Positions 38,252-47,654 are shown, counted from the first letter of the stretch. The stretch is DNA of 64,000 nt from Calothrix sp. PCC 7103 (GCF_000331305.1 NZ_KB217478.1:1967679-2031678), one strand, 5' to 3'. Notes: generated by a model not told the origin, from the letters alone. Numbers and translations: made by a program.

Positions 38252-38548
38252 CTAATCGTCGTCATCATCATCACGGCGCCGTTTTGACCTACGGCCATAC
38301 TCTTCGTCATCGTCGTCATCGTCATCATCTTTTTCACGACGATAATCAGAATCGGGATAATCGCGGTCATCATCTCTATCACGATAGTTAGACGCGCGGT
38401 CGTTATCGTAGTCTCTATCACGGTAGTAACGCTCGTCTTGATTATCTTCGCGCTCATCACGACGATGGTACGAACGTTCGTCTTGATAATCGTCGCGTTC
38501 GCGTCTTTCACGTCCAACTGCTTTTCTAAAAAAATCCCCTAGTCCCAT
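38252..38548 (-). CDS. Asp/Arg-rich low-complexity protein, 98 aa
   Basis: Begins with a plausible ordered head (MGLGDFFRKAVGRERR) followed by a disordered tail of DRD, RDYD and DDDD repeats, about half Asp plus Arg. A second frame is also open through the same stretch because of the triplet-like composition, so only the N-terminal head favours this frame. Likely an intrinsically disordered protein of unknown role. It ends in an Asp run and stops at the edge of a repeat. Confidence 0.6.
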   Translation of the reverse strand: MGLGDFFRKAVGRERRERDDYQDERSYHRRDEREDNQDERYYRDRDYDNDRASNYRDRDDDRDYPDSDYRREKDDDDDDDDEEYGRRSKRRRDDDDDD

Positions 38549-38705
38549 AATATTCCTGCTTTAGTTAAATAAAATTGAAAATTAATTCAGATAAAGCACT
38601 ATTAATGCAATGCTTATGAATGTAGTTTGCATCCAAGCTGTCAATTAAAACTCTCCCTTTGGATGTAAATATTTGTGTTTATAATTCTCTATAAGTCAGA
38701 ATTGT

Positions 38706-39077
38706 ATGAATGAATTACCACCTCTTAATACCGAAACACTTTGGGCGATTCTAAATGAAACAGTTGATGAGGCTACTGTTAACCAGTTAGTTTGGTATTA
38801 CTTAGGCTACAGATACAATGAGGCATCAAGTCGCTGGGAACCTACATATGCTGAAGAATGGCGCCAAGATTTTCCAGAACCTCCAGATTTTTTTGATAGT
38901 CGTCCCGCAGCAATGAAGCTAACTCGTTCAATTCCTCAAGAGAATAAACAGTTACTTAAAGAAAAGCTGGGATTCAAAGGTTATAAAATAGGTGAGTTTG
39001 GACCAAAACAAACACGCAGAGCTACTGCTGCTAATTGGTTACTAAGTTACATGGAAATTAATGGTATTCAATATTAA
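38706..39077 (+). CDS. DUF1823-like conserved cyanobacterial protein, 123 aa
   Basis: Small soluble protein beginning LPPLNTETLWAILNETVDEA and carrying VNQLVWYYLGYRY and PQTRRATAANWLL-like segments (here PKQTRRATAANWLLSYM). This resembles the DUF1823 family of cyanobacteria and plastids. Function unknown. Single gene with its own leader; the downstream GH13 gene is 275 bp away. Confidence 0.65.
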   Translation: MNELPPLNTETLWAILNETVDEATVNQLVWYYLGYRYNEASSRWEPTYAEEWRQDFPEPPDFFDSRPAAMKLTRSIPQENKQLLKEKLGFKGYKIGEFGPKQTRRATAANWLLSYMEINGIQY

Positions 39078-39352
39078 TCGTGCTGGGTATGAATATTTAA
39101 ACTTTTTTTACACACCTATACCTTGTTTCTTTCTCTAGATAGAGGCAGCCATAACTTAATTATTTCTACAGCGAGATAGGCAAATCCCCACTCGAAAGCT
39201 GAAAATACTATTAATAATTGTGGGTAATTAAATAAACATTCAATTTGCCTATTATTGCTATTTTATTCCCGTTCTTTAACCGTTTAATAGGCAATCAAGT
39301 GTTTATTTATACCCCAACATTTAGTTTACAATTATATAATAGTATTTCTGTT

Positions 39353-41008
39353 ATGGCATCCATTGAATTTAATCTATTTGCGCCTTATAACAAAGGCGCC
39401 GCTTTAATTGGTTCGTTTTCAAATTGGCAACCAATTGAGATGGAAAAAGGGGATGATGGTTATTTCCGCACAAAAGTAGAATTAAAAGACGGCGAGTATC
39501 AATATAAATTTCGGGTTCAGTCAAAGTCTTGGTTTTTTGAAGAAGACCAATGGGTTGACGTAACAGACCCTTATGCAACAGACATCGATGAGTCTACAGG
39601 ACAAGATAACGGTGTCGTCAAAATTAAGGATGGAGAACGAATTCTTGATACTTACGTTTGGCAGCACGATGATAAAGCATTACCTCCCGACCATGAGTTA
39701 GTAATATACGAAATGCATATTGCTGATTTTTCTGGTGGTGAAGATGACCCTAACCCACGCGGACAGTATAAGCACGCAATAGAGAAGTTAGATTATATTA
39801 CCGAACTAGGAATCAATGCAATTGAGTTGATGCCAGTTAAAGAATATCCTGGTGAATATAGTTGGGGTTATAACCCACGCTTTTTTTTTGCTACCGAGTC
39901 AAGTTATGGTTCAACGGCAGACTTGAAACGCTTTGTTGATGAGTGTCATGCTAGAGGTATTCGGGTAATTCTCGATGGTATTTATAATCACTCAGAAGCA
40001 GGAAGTCCTTTAACACAAATCGACCATGATTTTTGGTATCACCATGAACCACGTGACCCTGACAACAACTGGGGTCCAGAGTTTAACTATGAACTTTATG
40101 ACGAAAAGTTAGAGACTTATCCTGCACGTAAGTTTATTGGGGAGACAGTTAGATATTGGGTTAGTGAGTTCCATCTTGATGGTATTCGCTACGATGCTGC
40201 ACGGCAAATTGCTAACTATGACTTCATGCATTGGATTGTGCAAGAAGCTAAAAACGCTGCTGGCGCCAAACCGTTTTATAATATTGCGGAACACATTCCT
40301 GAAACTACCAGTATTACCAATATTGATGGTCCAATGGATGGTTGTTGGCATGATAGTTTTTATCACTGTATAAAAGAACATGTTTGTGGTGACAAATTTG
40401 ACTTAGAACAACTCAAAGATGTTATCGACTGTAAGCGTCAAGGTTTTATGGGCGCCACAAATGTAGTAAATTACCTAAGCAACCACGACCATGACCATTT
40501 GATGGTTGAGTTAGGAAATCGTCAGATTTTTGATGAAGAAGCATTTCGTCGAGTTAAGTTAGGCACCGCACTTTTAATGACTGCTGTGGGTGTACCGTTA
40601 ATATGGATGGGTGAAGAGTTTGGCGAATATAAACCAAAAACACCTGATGCATCTAAAATCGATTGGACGCTACTTCAAAATGATTTAAATCATGGTTTAT
40701 TTGAGTATTTTAAAGGCTTGATTAATTTACGTAAAAATAATCACGCGCTATATACAGAAAATATTGACTTTATCCATGAAAACCCAGAGGCAAAAGTGTT
40801 TGCTTTTAGTCGTTGGAACGATGAAGGTTCACGAGTGGTTCTTGTAGCTAATTTCTCTGAAAACTTCCTTGCTGGATACCATGTACCTGGTTTTCCATCA
40901 GCTGGTACTTGGCACGAGTGGACAGCTAATTACGACGTTGAAGCTGGTGATGATGGAATTATGACCGATTTGGGGCCATACGAAGCAAAAGTTTTTGTTT
41001 GGCAATAA
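39353..41008 (+). CDS. GH13 alpha-amylase family enzyme with N-terminal CBM48, copy 1
   Basis: Alpha-glucan active enzyme. A CBM48-like beta-sandwich comes first (residues 1-105, GAALIGSFSNWQPIEMEKG), then the GH13 barrel. Catalytic residues, numbered from ATG 39353: nucleophile Asp281 (DGIRYDAARQ), acid/base Glu313 (NIAEHIPE) and Asp379 (LSNHDHDH). The domain order resembles branching and debranching enzymes, but it is shorter than GlgB and the reaction cannot be fixed. The ATG at 39353 is chosen over one at 39245 because the conserved N-terminus MASIEFNLFAP starts there and is shared with the paralogue at 44636. Its end meets a hairpin shared with cphA2. Confidence 0.88.
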   Translation: MASIEFNLFAPYNKGAALIGSFSNWQPIEMEKGDDGYFRTKVELKDGEYQYKFRVQSKSWFFEEDQWVDVTDPYATDIDESTGQDNGVVKIKDGERILDTYVWQHDDKALPPDHELVIYEMHIADFSGGEDDPNPRGQYKHAIEKLDYITELGINAIELMPVKEYPGEYSWGYNPRFFFATESSYGSTADLKRFVDECHARGIRVILDGIYNHSEAGSPLTQIDHDFWYHHEPRDPDNNWGPEFNYELYDEKLETYPARKFIGETVRYWVSEFHLDGIRYDAARQIANYDFMHWIVQEAKNAAGAKPFYNIAEHIPETTSITNIDGPMDGCWHDSFYHCIKEHVCGDKFDLEQLKDVIDCKRQGFMGATNVVNYLSNHDHDHLMVELGNRQIFDEEAFRRVKLGTALLMTAVGVPLIWMGEEFGEYKPKTPDASKIDWTLLQNDLNHGLFEYFKGLINLRKNNHALYTENIDFIHENPEAKVFAFSRWNDEGSRVVLVANFSENFLAGYHVPGFPSAGTWHEWTANYDVEAGDDGIMTDLGPYEAKVFVWQ

Positions 41009-41010
41009 TT

Positions 41011-41058
41011 GCAACGGATGAAACGGATAGCAAACAATTTATCCGTTTCATCCGTTGC
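41011..41058. terminator. Hairpin terminator between convergent GH13 and cphA2
   Basis: GCAACGGATGAAACGGAT (41011-41028) pairs perfectly with 41041-41058 over 18 bp around a 12-base loop. It is built from the GGATGAAAC variant of the 9-mer repeat. No long T-run, so its terminator role is inferred from position. Confidence 0.6.
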
Positions 41059-41064
41059 CAAAAT

Positions 41065-42993
41065 TTATACAATAGTACCAATTTCCTTCAAATAAACCCG
41101 TGTAAACGGTTCATCTTCTCCTAGCGAATACTCTTCAATTAGTCCTTTGCGGTGCAGCATAATACTGTCACCTTTTTTCACGACTAATGTGGAGCCATCT
41201 AAAATATCACGCGATAGCATCATTTCGGTTTCAGTAGGATTATCTAAAACAACCATATTGCTACCGTAATAAAACATCCCATCGCGTTCTAAAATTTCTT
41301 CGCTGTATTCAACGATGAGTAAATCAAGCTTGGGATTTCGCAGTAAGCTTTGAACGTTGGTATTGTAATCTGGATTTGAAATTTTTCGCGAACGATTTAC
41401 AAACACCGCATCTTGACAAACGGCGCCGACTGTCCAGTCAGGATGTTGTGAGAGAATATAGTCGATAGTCTCTTGCAAATCATGAATTGAAACTTTATTA
41501 AACGTAATAATTGGAATTCTGGCATCATCCTTTGAACTAAAGAATGTTTCCAAAATGTGGGAAGGTACATCAACACTGTCACCTACCGCCGGGTTGAGAT
41601 GCATCATAACACCAGGCGCCGCATTAATTTCTAAAATAGCAAAGTTGCCTTCTTTCCAAGATTTGCCTAAATTTTCAGAAATAACATCGATACCCAAACA
41701 AGTCAAACGAAAATGCTGGGCTATATCCTGCGCCAAGATAATATTATCAGGGTGCATTGTGGGTGTGGCATCAATACTGACTCCTCCTGCTGAAAGATTT
41801 GCTACTTTACGTAGAAAAACGCGCTTACCCTTTTCGATGACACTAGCTAACGATAACTCTTGTTCTTCTAAGTAAATCTCCATTGCTTCGTCGCATTGAA
41901 TTTTACTCATCGGTGAAGTTGGAGTGTCACGACGTACAGGTTTTTGGTTTTCTTTTTGAATCAACTCGTCTATTGTTGAGTAACCATCACCAATAATCGA
42001 AGCAGGACGACGTTCAATAGCTGCGACAAACCTACCGTTAACGCACAATAAACGAAAATCACTTCCCTTTATACTTTTTTCGACGATTATTCGAGTCGGT
42101 TGGTCTTCGGGTATTGCTTTAAGCGCACGTTCGTATGCTGCTTCAAGCTCTTTGGGTCCCTGAACATCTGCTGTTACACCAATACCTTTGTGACCTACTA
42201 CAGGTTTTATGGCAATAGGATAACCAATTTCACGCGCAACAGATAGCGCTTCGCGTTCGCTAACTATAATGTCACCTTGGGGAACAGGGAATCCTAAAGT
42301 CTTTAAAAACGCTTTGCAGTCATCTTTACGAGTGGTAAAGTCGGAATCTAAATGGCTATCACCATCGAAAGTTGTTGCCACACCTCGAACATGCTTTTTA
42401 CCAAAACCATATTGCATTAACCCTTCTTCCCATAGGTAAAAAGCTGGAATACCCTTTTTATCAGCAGTTCGCAGCAAAGCATAAACAGTAGGGCCACCGT
42501 AAACAGAGGAGCGAAAACGATTTTGCAGTGTCGTCAACTGTTCTTCAAAAGCAACATCGCTATCTCTGGTAATTGCTTCAAACCAATCCCAAACAAAATA
42601 AATCACTCCACGGGTAGTACGTGCGTATAGTGATTGAATTGCAATTTGATGGTGATTTCCATGTTCTCTAATACTCCAATGGTTGACGTGCAAATCCATA
42701 TCTAGTTTTGCCACTTCAGAAGCTGTACGTGCAAACAGATGAGCATGTGAAGAGTATTCTTCGTCACGTAACTCAGGGTAGCGTTCGGATATAGCTTTGA
42801 CGTAATCTTCCAAAGCAAGGACTTCTCGGTCGTCAGTCAAAGCAAAATCGAATACAAGTGCCCCTGTCTCTAGATAAGGGTTAGGACCTGCGTAATTGTG
42901 AAAGTTGAAAATATCAAAAACATCTGTTTTACGCGCGTTAACACGAATTGCTTCGGTGGTATTATCTTGAATCATTGTATAAACCCTTGGCAA
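41065..42993 (-). CDS. cphA2: Cyanophycin synthetase 2-type protein (CphA2), 642 aa
   Basis: Predicted to polymerise beta-Asp-Arg dipeptides into cyanophycin with ATP. N domain about residues 1-210, then an ATP-grasp (G) domain (about 220-480) with KDDCKAFLKTLGFPVPQGDI, IAIKPVVGHKGIGV and ILEINAAPGVMMHLNPAVG. The C-terminal Mur-ligase-like (M) domain is cut to about 150 residues. Where CphA1 has the P-loop GTNGKTTT, this protein reads TFNKVSIHDL, so the Arg-adding site is lost. This and the length separate it from CphA1 (about 870-900 aa). The start ATG may be MIQDNTTEA a few codons inside. Divergent from a small ORF and cphB, from a common 160-bp region. Confidence 0.87.
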   Translation of the reverse strand: MPRVYTMIQDNTTEAIRVNARKTDVFDIFNFHNYAGPNPYLETGALVFDFALTDDREVLALEDYVKAISERYPELRDEEYSSHAHLFARTASEVAKLDMDLHVNHWSIREHGNHHQIAIQSLYARTTRGVIYFVWDWFEAITRDSDVAFEEQLTTLQNRFRSSVYGGPTVYALLRTADKKGIPAFYLWEEGLMQYGFGKKHVRGVATTFDGDSHLDSDFTTRKDDCKAFLKTLGFPVPQGDIIVSEREALSVAREIGYPIAIKPVVGHKGIGVTADVQGPKELEAAYERALKAIPEDQPTRIIVEKSIKGSDFRLLCVNGRFVAAIERRPASIIGDGYSTIDELIQKENQKPVRRDTPTSPMSKIQCDEAMEIYLEEQELSLASVIEKGKRVFLRKVANLSAGGVSIDATPTMHPDNIILAQDIAQHFRLTCLGIDVISENLGKSWKEGNFAILEINAAPGVMMHLNPAVGDSVDVPSHILETFFSSKDDARIPIITFNKVSIHDLQETIDYILSQHPDWTVGAVCQDAVFVNRSRKISNPDYNTNVQSLLRNPKLDLLIVEYSEEILERDGMFYYGSNMVVLDNPTETEMMLSRDILDGSTLVVKKGDSIMLHRKGLIEEYSLGEDEPFTRVYLKEIGTIV

Positions 42994-43153
42994 AACACCC
43001 TTCCTTCACAATAATAACCCGCTTAAATTAATGTGAGTATCAAGTTTTTACATCTCTACCGGGCTTGTTAAAATTTATATCCATTGAGAGGTGTTATTAT
43101 ACACGTATTTCTGTTAAAATTTTAAAATACTATAAAAAAGTTGGACACAGCGT

Positions 43154-43369
43154 ATGAATGCAACAGAAGCTAGCCTCAGAAATGAAGTCAGACAGCTTGC
43201 TGAGGAAGCTTTTCATCGCAAACTGATTTCCGGATATGGTGATGGTCCAGATGTATCGGAGTATCAAATTGTTATTGAGGGAAAGCCAAGACATCTAACA
43301 TTAGAACATGCCAAGTCATTTTTAAACGCTTTATTAGAAGGGAATGGGGATGCTGAGGAATTAATGTGA
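43154..43369 (+). CDS. Small conserved hypothetical, 71 aa, upstream of cphB
   Basis: Acidic small protein (EASLRNEVRQLAEEAFHRKL, then VIEGKPRHLTLEHAKSFLNALL) with predicted helix-strand-helix content. No name assigned. It sits between cphA2 (divergent) and cphB (same strand, 218 bp downstream), so it may belong to cyanophycin metabolism. That link is only positional. Confidence 0.65.
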   Translation: MNATEASLRNEVRQLAEEAFHRKLISGYGDGPDVSEYQIVIEGKPRHLTLEHAKSFLNALLEGNGDAEELM

Positions 43370-43587
43370 TAAAATTCATAAAATTTAATTAGATAAGTGA
43401 AACCCGGTAATTCCAAACCCGGGTTTCCTGTTTGTATGAAATTTAATCAAATAATGTGCCGTTGGAATGAGAGCAAAATATCATCAATCTGTGACAATAT
43501 AATTGCAAGGCGCCTTCATTGTAGTCGTCAACCAAAGTTTTTAACAGCTTTATTAAGCATTATCAATATTTATCAGGAGGCAATGCT

Positions 43588-44442
43588 GTGGCAAACGAAA
43601 TTCAACGTCAACTAGTGATTATTGGAGGAGCAGAGGATAAGGAAGGAGATTGTATTATTCTTCGCGAATTTGTGCGGCGTGCTGGAGGTACAAAAGCGAA
43701 AATTGTCATCATGACCGCAGCCACAGAGTTACCAAGAGAAGTTGGTGAGAATTATATTCGTATTTTTGAGCGTCTTGGTGCCGAACAAGCTCGCATTATT
43801 GATACTGAAACGCGCGAAGATGCTTCTTCATCTACTGCATTAAAAGCTGTTGAAGAGGCTACAGGTGTATTTTTCACAGGTGGGGACCAAGCACGTATTA
43901 CTAATATTCTTAAAGATACTGACCTTGATGCTGCAATTCATAAACGTTATGCCGAAGGAATAGTAGTAGGAGGAACGAGTGCAGGAGCAGCGGTAATGCC
44001 TGATATAATGATTGTTGAGGGAGACTCAGAAACTAATCCTCGGATAAATATTGTAGAACTTGGGCCCGGTATGGGATTTTTGCCTGGTATTGTAATTGAC
44101 CAGCACTTCTCACAACGCGGACGTTTAGGGCGCCTAATATCAGCACTTGCCCAACAACCAGCAGTATTAGGTTTTGGCATCGATGAAAATACCGCAATGG
44201 TAATAACAGGTGACAAAATGGAAGTAGTAGGTGAAGGTGTTATCACCGTAGTGGATGAAAACGAATTAGTCCACAATAACGTAGATGAAATACTTCGGGA
44301 TGAACCTCTTGCATTTTGCGGCGCCCGTCTTCATATATTACCACACGGTTATAAATTTGACCTCAAAACTCACAAGCCAATTTTAGATGGTCGTTCTGTG
44401 GTAAATAACGAAGGTAATGAATTAGCTGCAAGTGTAAGTTAA
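43588..44442 (+). CDS. cphB: Cyanophycinase (CphB), 284 aa
   Basis: Serine exopeptidase of family S51 that degrades cyanophycin to beta-Asp-Arg dipeptides. The nucleophile is Ser131 in GGTSAGAAVM, with the FTGGDQ (96-101) and DQHFSQRGRLGRL segments typical of the family. Start is GTG 43588, eight bases after AGGAGG, a strong ribosome-binding site. Length fits CphB. A perfect factor-independent terminator follows at 44488. Adjacent cphA2 would reuse its dipeptide product. Confidence 0.95.
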   Translation: MANEIQRQLVIIGGAEDKEGDCIILREFVRRAGGTKAKIVIMTAATELPREVGENYIRIFERLGAEQARIIDTETREDASSSTALKAVEEATGVFFTGGDQARITNILKDTDLDAAIHKRYAEGIVVGGTSAGAAVMPDIMIVEGDSETNPRINIVELGPGMGFLPGIVIDQHFSQRGRLGRLISALAQQPAVLGFGIDENTAMVITGDKMEVVGEGVITVVDENELVHNNVDEILRDEPLAFCGARLHILPHGYKFDLKTHKPILDGRSVVNNEGNELAASVS

Positions 44443-44487
44443 ATAATTAATTATAAAGACTAAAAAGTTTAGTAGATGCATTAACTG

Positions 44488-44518
44488 GAGAAGTAGTTAA
44501 TTTTACTTCTCTTTTTTT
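44488..44518 (+). terminator. Rho-independent terminator after cphB
   Basis: GAGAAGTA (44488-44495), eight-base loop, TACTTCTC (44504-44511), then seven T. Textbook structure. Confidence 0.85.
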
Positions 44519-44635
44519 ATGTAGTGGAGGAACGGAACCCAACATTAACATATTATTAGCACATCTATCGCTAGCAGGAATCGGATTTTAAGCAATTCAA
44601 CGAATATATAAATATTTACACTCATATTAAGATAC

Positions 44636-46327
44636 ATGGCAAGCTCAATCGAATTCAGTCTTTTCGCTCCTCGCATCAATGGGGCAGCTTTAATTGGGTC
44701 TTTTTCTGAATGGAAAGAAACACCCATGCAAAAAGGAGAAGATGGTTATTTCAGGGTTCAAGTAAATATAGAAGACGGTACTTATCAATATAAATTTCGA
44801 GTACAAACCAAAAGTCCAAACTTTAAACCAGATGAATGGATTGATGTCATAGACCCCTACGCTACAGATGTTGATGATGAGCGTACTGTCGGTATAGTTA
44901 GAATTAAAGACGGTGAAAGAATTGTAGATACTTATGTTTGGCAGTACGATGACCAACCGTTACCTGAAAATCAGGAGTTAGTAGTATATGAAATGCATGT
45001 CGCAGATTTTACAGGTGGAGAAGTTGACGAGCATAGACGTGGTAAATATATTGATGCCATTGAAAAATTAGATTACCTTAAAGAACTTGGTATTAATGCA
45101 ATTGAATTAATGCCTGTAAATGAGTACCCTGGTGATTATAGTTGGGGTTATAAAGTACGTCACTTTTTCGCGACTGAATCAAGCTATGGTTCTACAGAAG
45201 ATTTAAAACGGTTTATTGATGAGTGTCACAAACGTGGAATTCGTGTATTAATGGATGGAATTTATAACCATACCGATGAAGAATGTCCATTAATGTTAAT
45301 CGACCGTAATTACTGGTATTACGAACACATGCACTATCCAGAGGATCCTGATAACTACTGGGGTCCAGAGTTTAATTACAGTAATTACGATGAAAAGTTA
45401 GATGTCAAGCCAGCGTGGAAATATGTAGGTGATGTCGTAAAATATTGGGTAGAAGAATATCATATAGATGGAATTCGCTATGATGCAGTGCGACAGTTAG
45501 CTGACTTTGAATTTTTGAATTGGTTAGCCACTCAAGCTAAGAAAAATTATACAGTTCAGGGGGCGCCGAAACCGTTTTATAATATTGCCGAACACATTCC
45601 TGATACAAGTGATGTGACAAAGCCAGATGGCCCATTAGATGCGTGCTGGCATGAAAGTTTTCGTTATTTTGCTATTCCCACTATTTGTGGTGAAGAGTTT
45701 GATTTAGAAAATCTCAAACAAGTGCTAGACCCTAGAAAACAAGGATATGATAGCACAGTGAACGTCATAAATTATTTGGCAACCCACGACCGAGAACATC
45801 TTTTTCGGGAATTAGGGGATAGAGGCATTTTTGATGAAGCAGCATTTACACGTGCCAAGTTAGCAGCAGTATTATTAATAACGGCAATGGGTGTGCCAAT
45901 GCTGTGGATGGGAGAAGAGTTTGGAGAACACAAGCGTAAGAGTCAAACTGTTACCCAACCCAAAAAGATAGCTTGGGCATTATTAGAACGCCAGGAAAAC
46001 AAAGATTTATTTGAATACTACAAAAAATTGATTCACTTGCGAGTCAATAATCCGGCTTTACAATCTGACAATATCGAATTCTTCCATGAAAACCCTGATG
46101 CAAAAGTACTCGCTTTTGTACGTTGGAATGACCAAGGAGGACGCCTGGTAGTAATACTGAATTTTTCAGATCAAAACTTTAGCGAGTATAAAATTACTCA
46201 CTTCCCCGATGCTGGCACATGGCAAGATTTTATGGCAGAGCGCAATGTTGAAGCAATCTCTGAAGAAAACCAAAATGTTTTGATAACAGAGTTAAAGCCA
46301 TACGAAGCAAAAGTTTTCATTAATTAA
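44636..46327 (+). CDS. GH13 alpha-amylase family enzyme with N-terminal CBM48, copy 2, 563 aa
   Basis: Paralogue of the enzyme at 39353, clearly alignable end to end and with the same domain order. CBM48 (1-105), GH13 barrel with nucleophile Asp283 (DGIRYDAVRQ), acid/base Glu319 (NIAEHIPD) and Asp385 (LATHDREH), and a small C-terminal beta domain ending KPYEAKVFIN, as in copy 1. The catalytic set is complete in both copies. The two differ mainly in the loops after residues 215 and 300, so they may have different chain-length preferences. Lies after the cphB terminator, so it has its own promoter. Confidence 0.88.
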   Translation: MASSIEFSLFAPRINGAALIGSFSEWKETPMQKGEDGYFRVQVNIEDGTYQYKFRVQTKSPNFKPDEWIDVIDPYATDVDDERTVGIVRIKDGERIVDTYVWQYDDQPLPENQELVVYEMHVADFTGGEVDEHRRGKYIDAIEKLDYLKELGINAIELMPVNEYPGDYSWGYKVRHFFATESSYGSTEDLKRFIDECHKRGIRVLMDGIYNHTDEECPLMLIDRNYWYYEHMHYPEDPDNYWGPEFNYSNYDEKLDVKPAWKYVGDVVKYWVEEYHIDGIRYDAVRQLADFEFLNWLATQAKKNYTVQGAPKPFYNIAEHIPDTSDVTKPDGPLDACWHESFRYFAIPTICGEEFDLENLKQVLDPRKQGYDSTVNVINYLATHDREHLFRELGDRGIFDEAAFTRAKLAAVLLITAMGVPMLWMGEEFGEHKRKSQTVTQPKKIAWALLERQENKDLFEYYKKLIHLRVNNPALQSDNIEFFHENPDAKVLAFVRWNDQGGRLVVILNFSDQNFSEYKITHFPDAGTWQDFMAERNVEAISEENQNVLITELKPYEAKVFIN

Positions 46328-46366
46328 CTTCCACATCTTGTTCTTCTTAATTCTTCCTTAGCGTCC

Positions 46367-46555
46367 TTAGCGTACTTTGCGGTTCGTTGTTTTAAATAAA
46401 AATTCGATACGGTTGAGGATACACGCGACTATTTCGAGACCAACTAGAGGTTTTCTAACATAATCATCAGTCCCAGCGTCTAAACCAATTATTTTATTAT
46501 CCGTATGATGCGACTGAGTGAGCGTAGCAACAAGCGATTCTACTAGAATTCTCAT
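46367..46555 (-). pseudogene. Response-regulator receiver-domain fragment
   Basis: The frame contains DNKIIGLDAGTDDYVRKPLVGLEIVACI, the second half of a receiver domain, with the conserved Lys-Pro (KPL) of OmpR-type regulators. The phosphorylation-site half and the output domain are missing, and the end runs into a dispersed TTAGCGTCC repeat. A dead remnant. Confidence 0.65.
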
Positions 46556-46663
46556 AACTTCACGGCTCGTACTACGTGCGTAAAAGCGGCACGTTTATAC
46601 TTCGTATTTAAACTAATTTATGAGCAATATACTTGCTGGATGATAAATTTAGGGTAACACTTG

Positions 46664-46700
46664 GCAACAGATGTAACGGATGTAACGGATGTAACGGATA
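46664..46700. repeat. (GGATGTAAC)n tandem repeat upstream of rpsO
   Basis: GGCAACAGATGTAACGGATG followed by TAACGGATGTAACGGATA: four units in direct tandem, 110 bp before rpsO. Direct rather than inverted, unlike the other copies. Confidence 0.7.
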
Positions 46701-46812
46701 AATTTGTTGTCGGCGCCGATTTTTGACTTTGTTTTTCCCGAAGCCAATACATTGTGATAATATTAGAAACTGCTGCATTAGCTCAAAACTGTCAATTTAA
46801 AAATATTCAATC

Positions 46813-47082
46813 ATGGCTCTGACGCAACAGCGAAAACAAGAAATCATTACACAGTACCAAGTACACGAAACCGATACTGGGTCTTCTGATGTTCAAGTAG
46901 CAATGCTGACAGCACGCATAATGCGTCTATCAGAACACTTGCAAGGTAATAAAAAAGACCATTCCTCCCGTCGTGGTTTGTTGAAGTTAATCGGTCAACG
47001 CAAGCGCCTTCTATCATATATCATGCAAGAAGACCGCGAACGTTACCAAGCTTTAATTGCTCGTCTAGGTATCCGTGGTTAG
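46813..47082 (+). CDS. rpsO: 30S ribosomal protein S15
   Basis: Small-subunit protein binding 16S rRNA and S6/S18. Typical 89-residue length and sequence ([44 protein letters not shown]). Followed by the PAM68-type gene 17 bp downstream, so probably one transcript. Confidence 0.98.
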   Translation: MALTQQRKQEIITQYQVHETDTGSSDVQVAMLTARIMRLSEHLQGNKKDHSSRRGLLKLIGQRKRLLSYIMQEDRERYQALIARLGIRG

Positions 47083-47099
47083 AGTATAAAATTTAGCCT

Positions 47100-47585
47100 A
47101 TGAGCGCCAAATCAGAACGTAACAACTTGCCATTTGAACCGAAAAGCAAACCAAAGAAAGCTAACAAAAAAGCAAGTGGACAGAAAGAACAACCTGTTAA
47201 ACAAGCTGTTGTAAAGCAATCGGAGAAAAAAGAAAATAGAAAAGCTCCTTATAAAAAAGAGGAGATGGCTATTCCAAAAGTAGTTAGTGACCGAATGGTT
47301 AAGCGTGTAGCGGCATTTTCTGGTATTCCCACATTTTTGGGTATTGCCAGTTTAGTTGTTAGCTACTTGCTTTCTGCATACGCTCATATCAAACTGCCCC
47401 CCATCGCGGTTTTGTTGGTCAATATGGGCTTATTTGGTCTAGGAGTGTTGGGTATTACCTATGGTGTTCTATCAGCTTCGTGGGACACCGAACATCCTGG
47501 AACTTTATTTGGGTTTAGCGAATTTAGTACCAACTGGGGACGAATGGTGGAGGGTTGGCGCGCAACTAGGCAAAAAAAAGTCTAA
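47100..47585 (+). CDS. PAM68 family protein (DUF3464), photosystem II assembly factor, 161 aa
   Basis: A basic, Lys-rich disordered N-terminus (1-60) is followed by two membrane helices (about 78-96 and 105-127) and a conserved tail (SASWDTEHPGTLFGFSEFSTNWGRM). This is the PAM68 layout; the protein helps insert chlorophyll into CP47 and assemble photosystem II in thylakoids. Directly after rpsO, an arrangement seen in other cyanobacteria. Confidence 0.88.
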   Translation: MSAKSERNNLPFEPKSKPKKANKKASGQKEQPVKQAVVKQSEKKENRKAPYKKEEMAIPKVVSDRMVKRVAAFSGIPTFLGIASLVVSYLLSAYAHIKLPPIAVLLVNMGLFGLGVLGITYGVLSASWDTEHPGTLFGFSEFSTNWGRMVEGWRATRQKKV

Positions 47586-47602
47586 TTTCATAGTGCTGAG
47601 TA

Positions 47603-47654
47603 GTAGAGACGTGTAATCCGGAGGATTTCCCGAAGGGATTAATCACGTCTCTAC
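47603..47654. repeat. GTAGAGAC-family hairpin after PAM68
   Basis: GTAGAGACGTG (47603-47613) pairs with CACGTCTCTAC (47644-47654), 11 bp, with an inner GGATTTCC/GGGATT part. Probably terminates the rpsO transcript. Confidence 0.65.

Noticed and set aside
38224-38517. 97-codon second frame within the Asp/Arg-rich gene
   Set aside because: Open only because of the triplet-like composition; lacks the ordered N-terminal head seen in the other frame.
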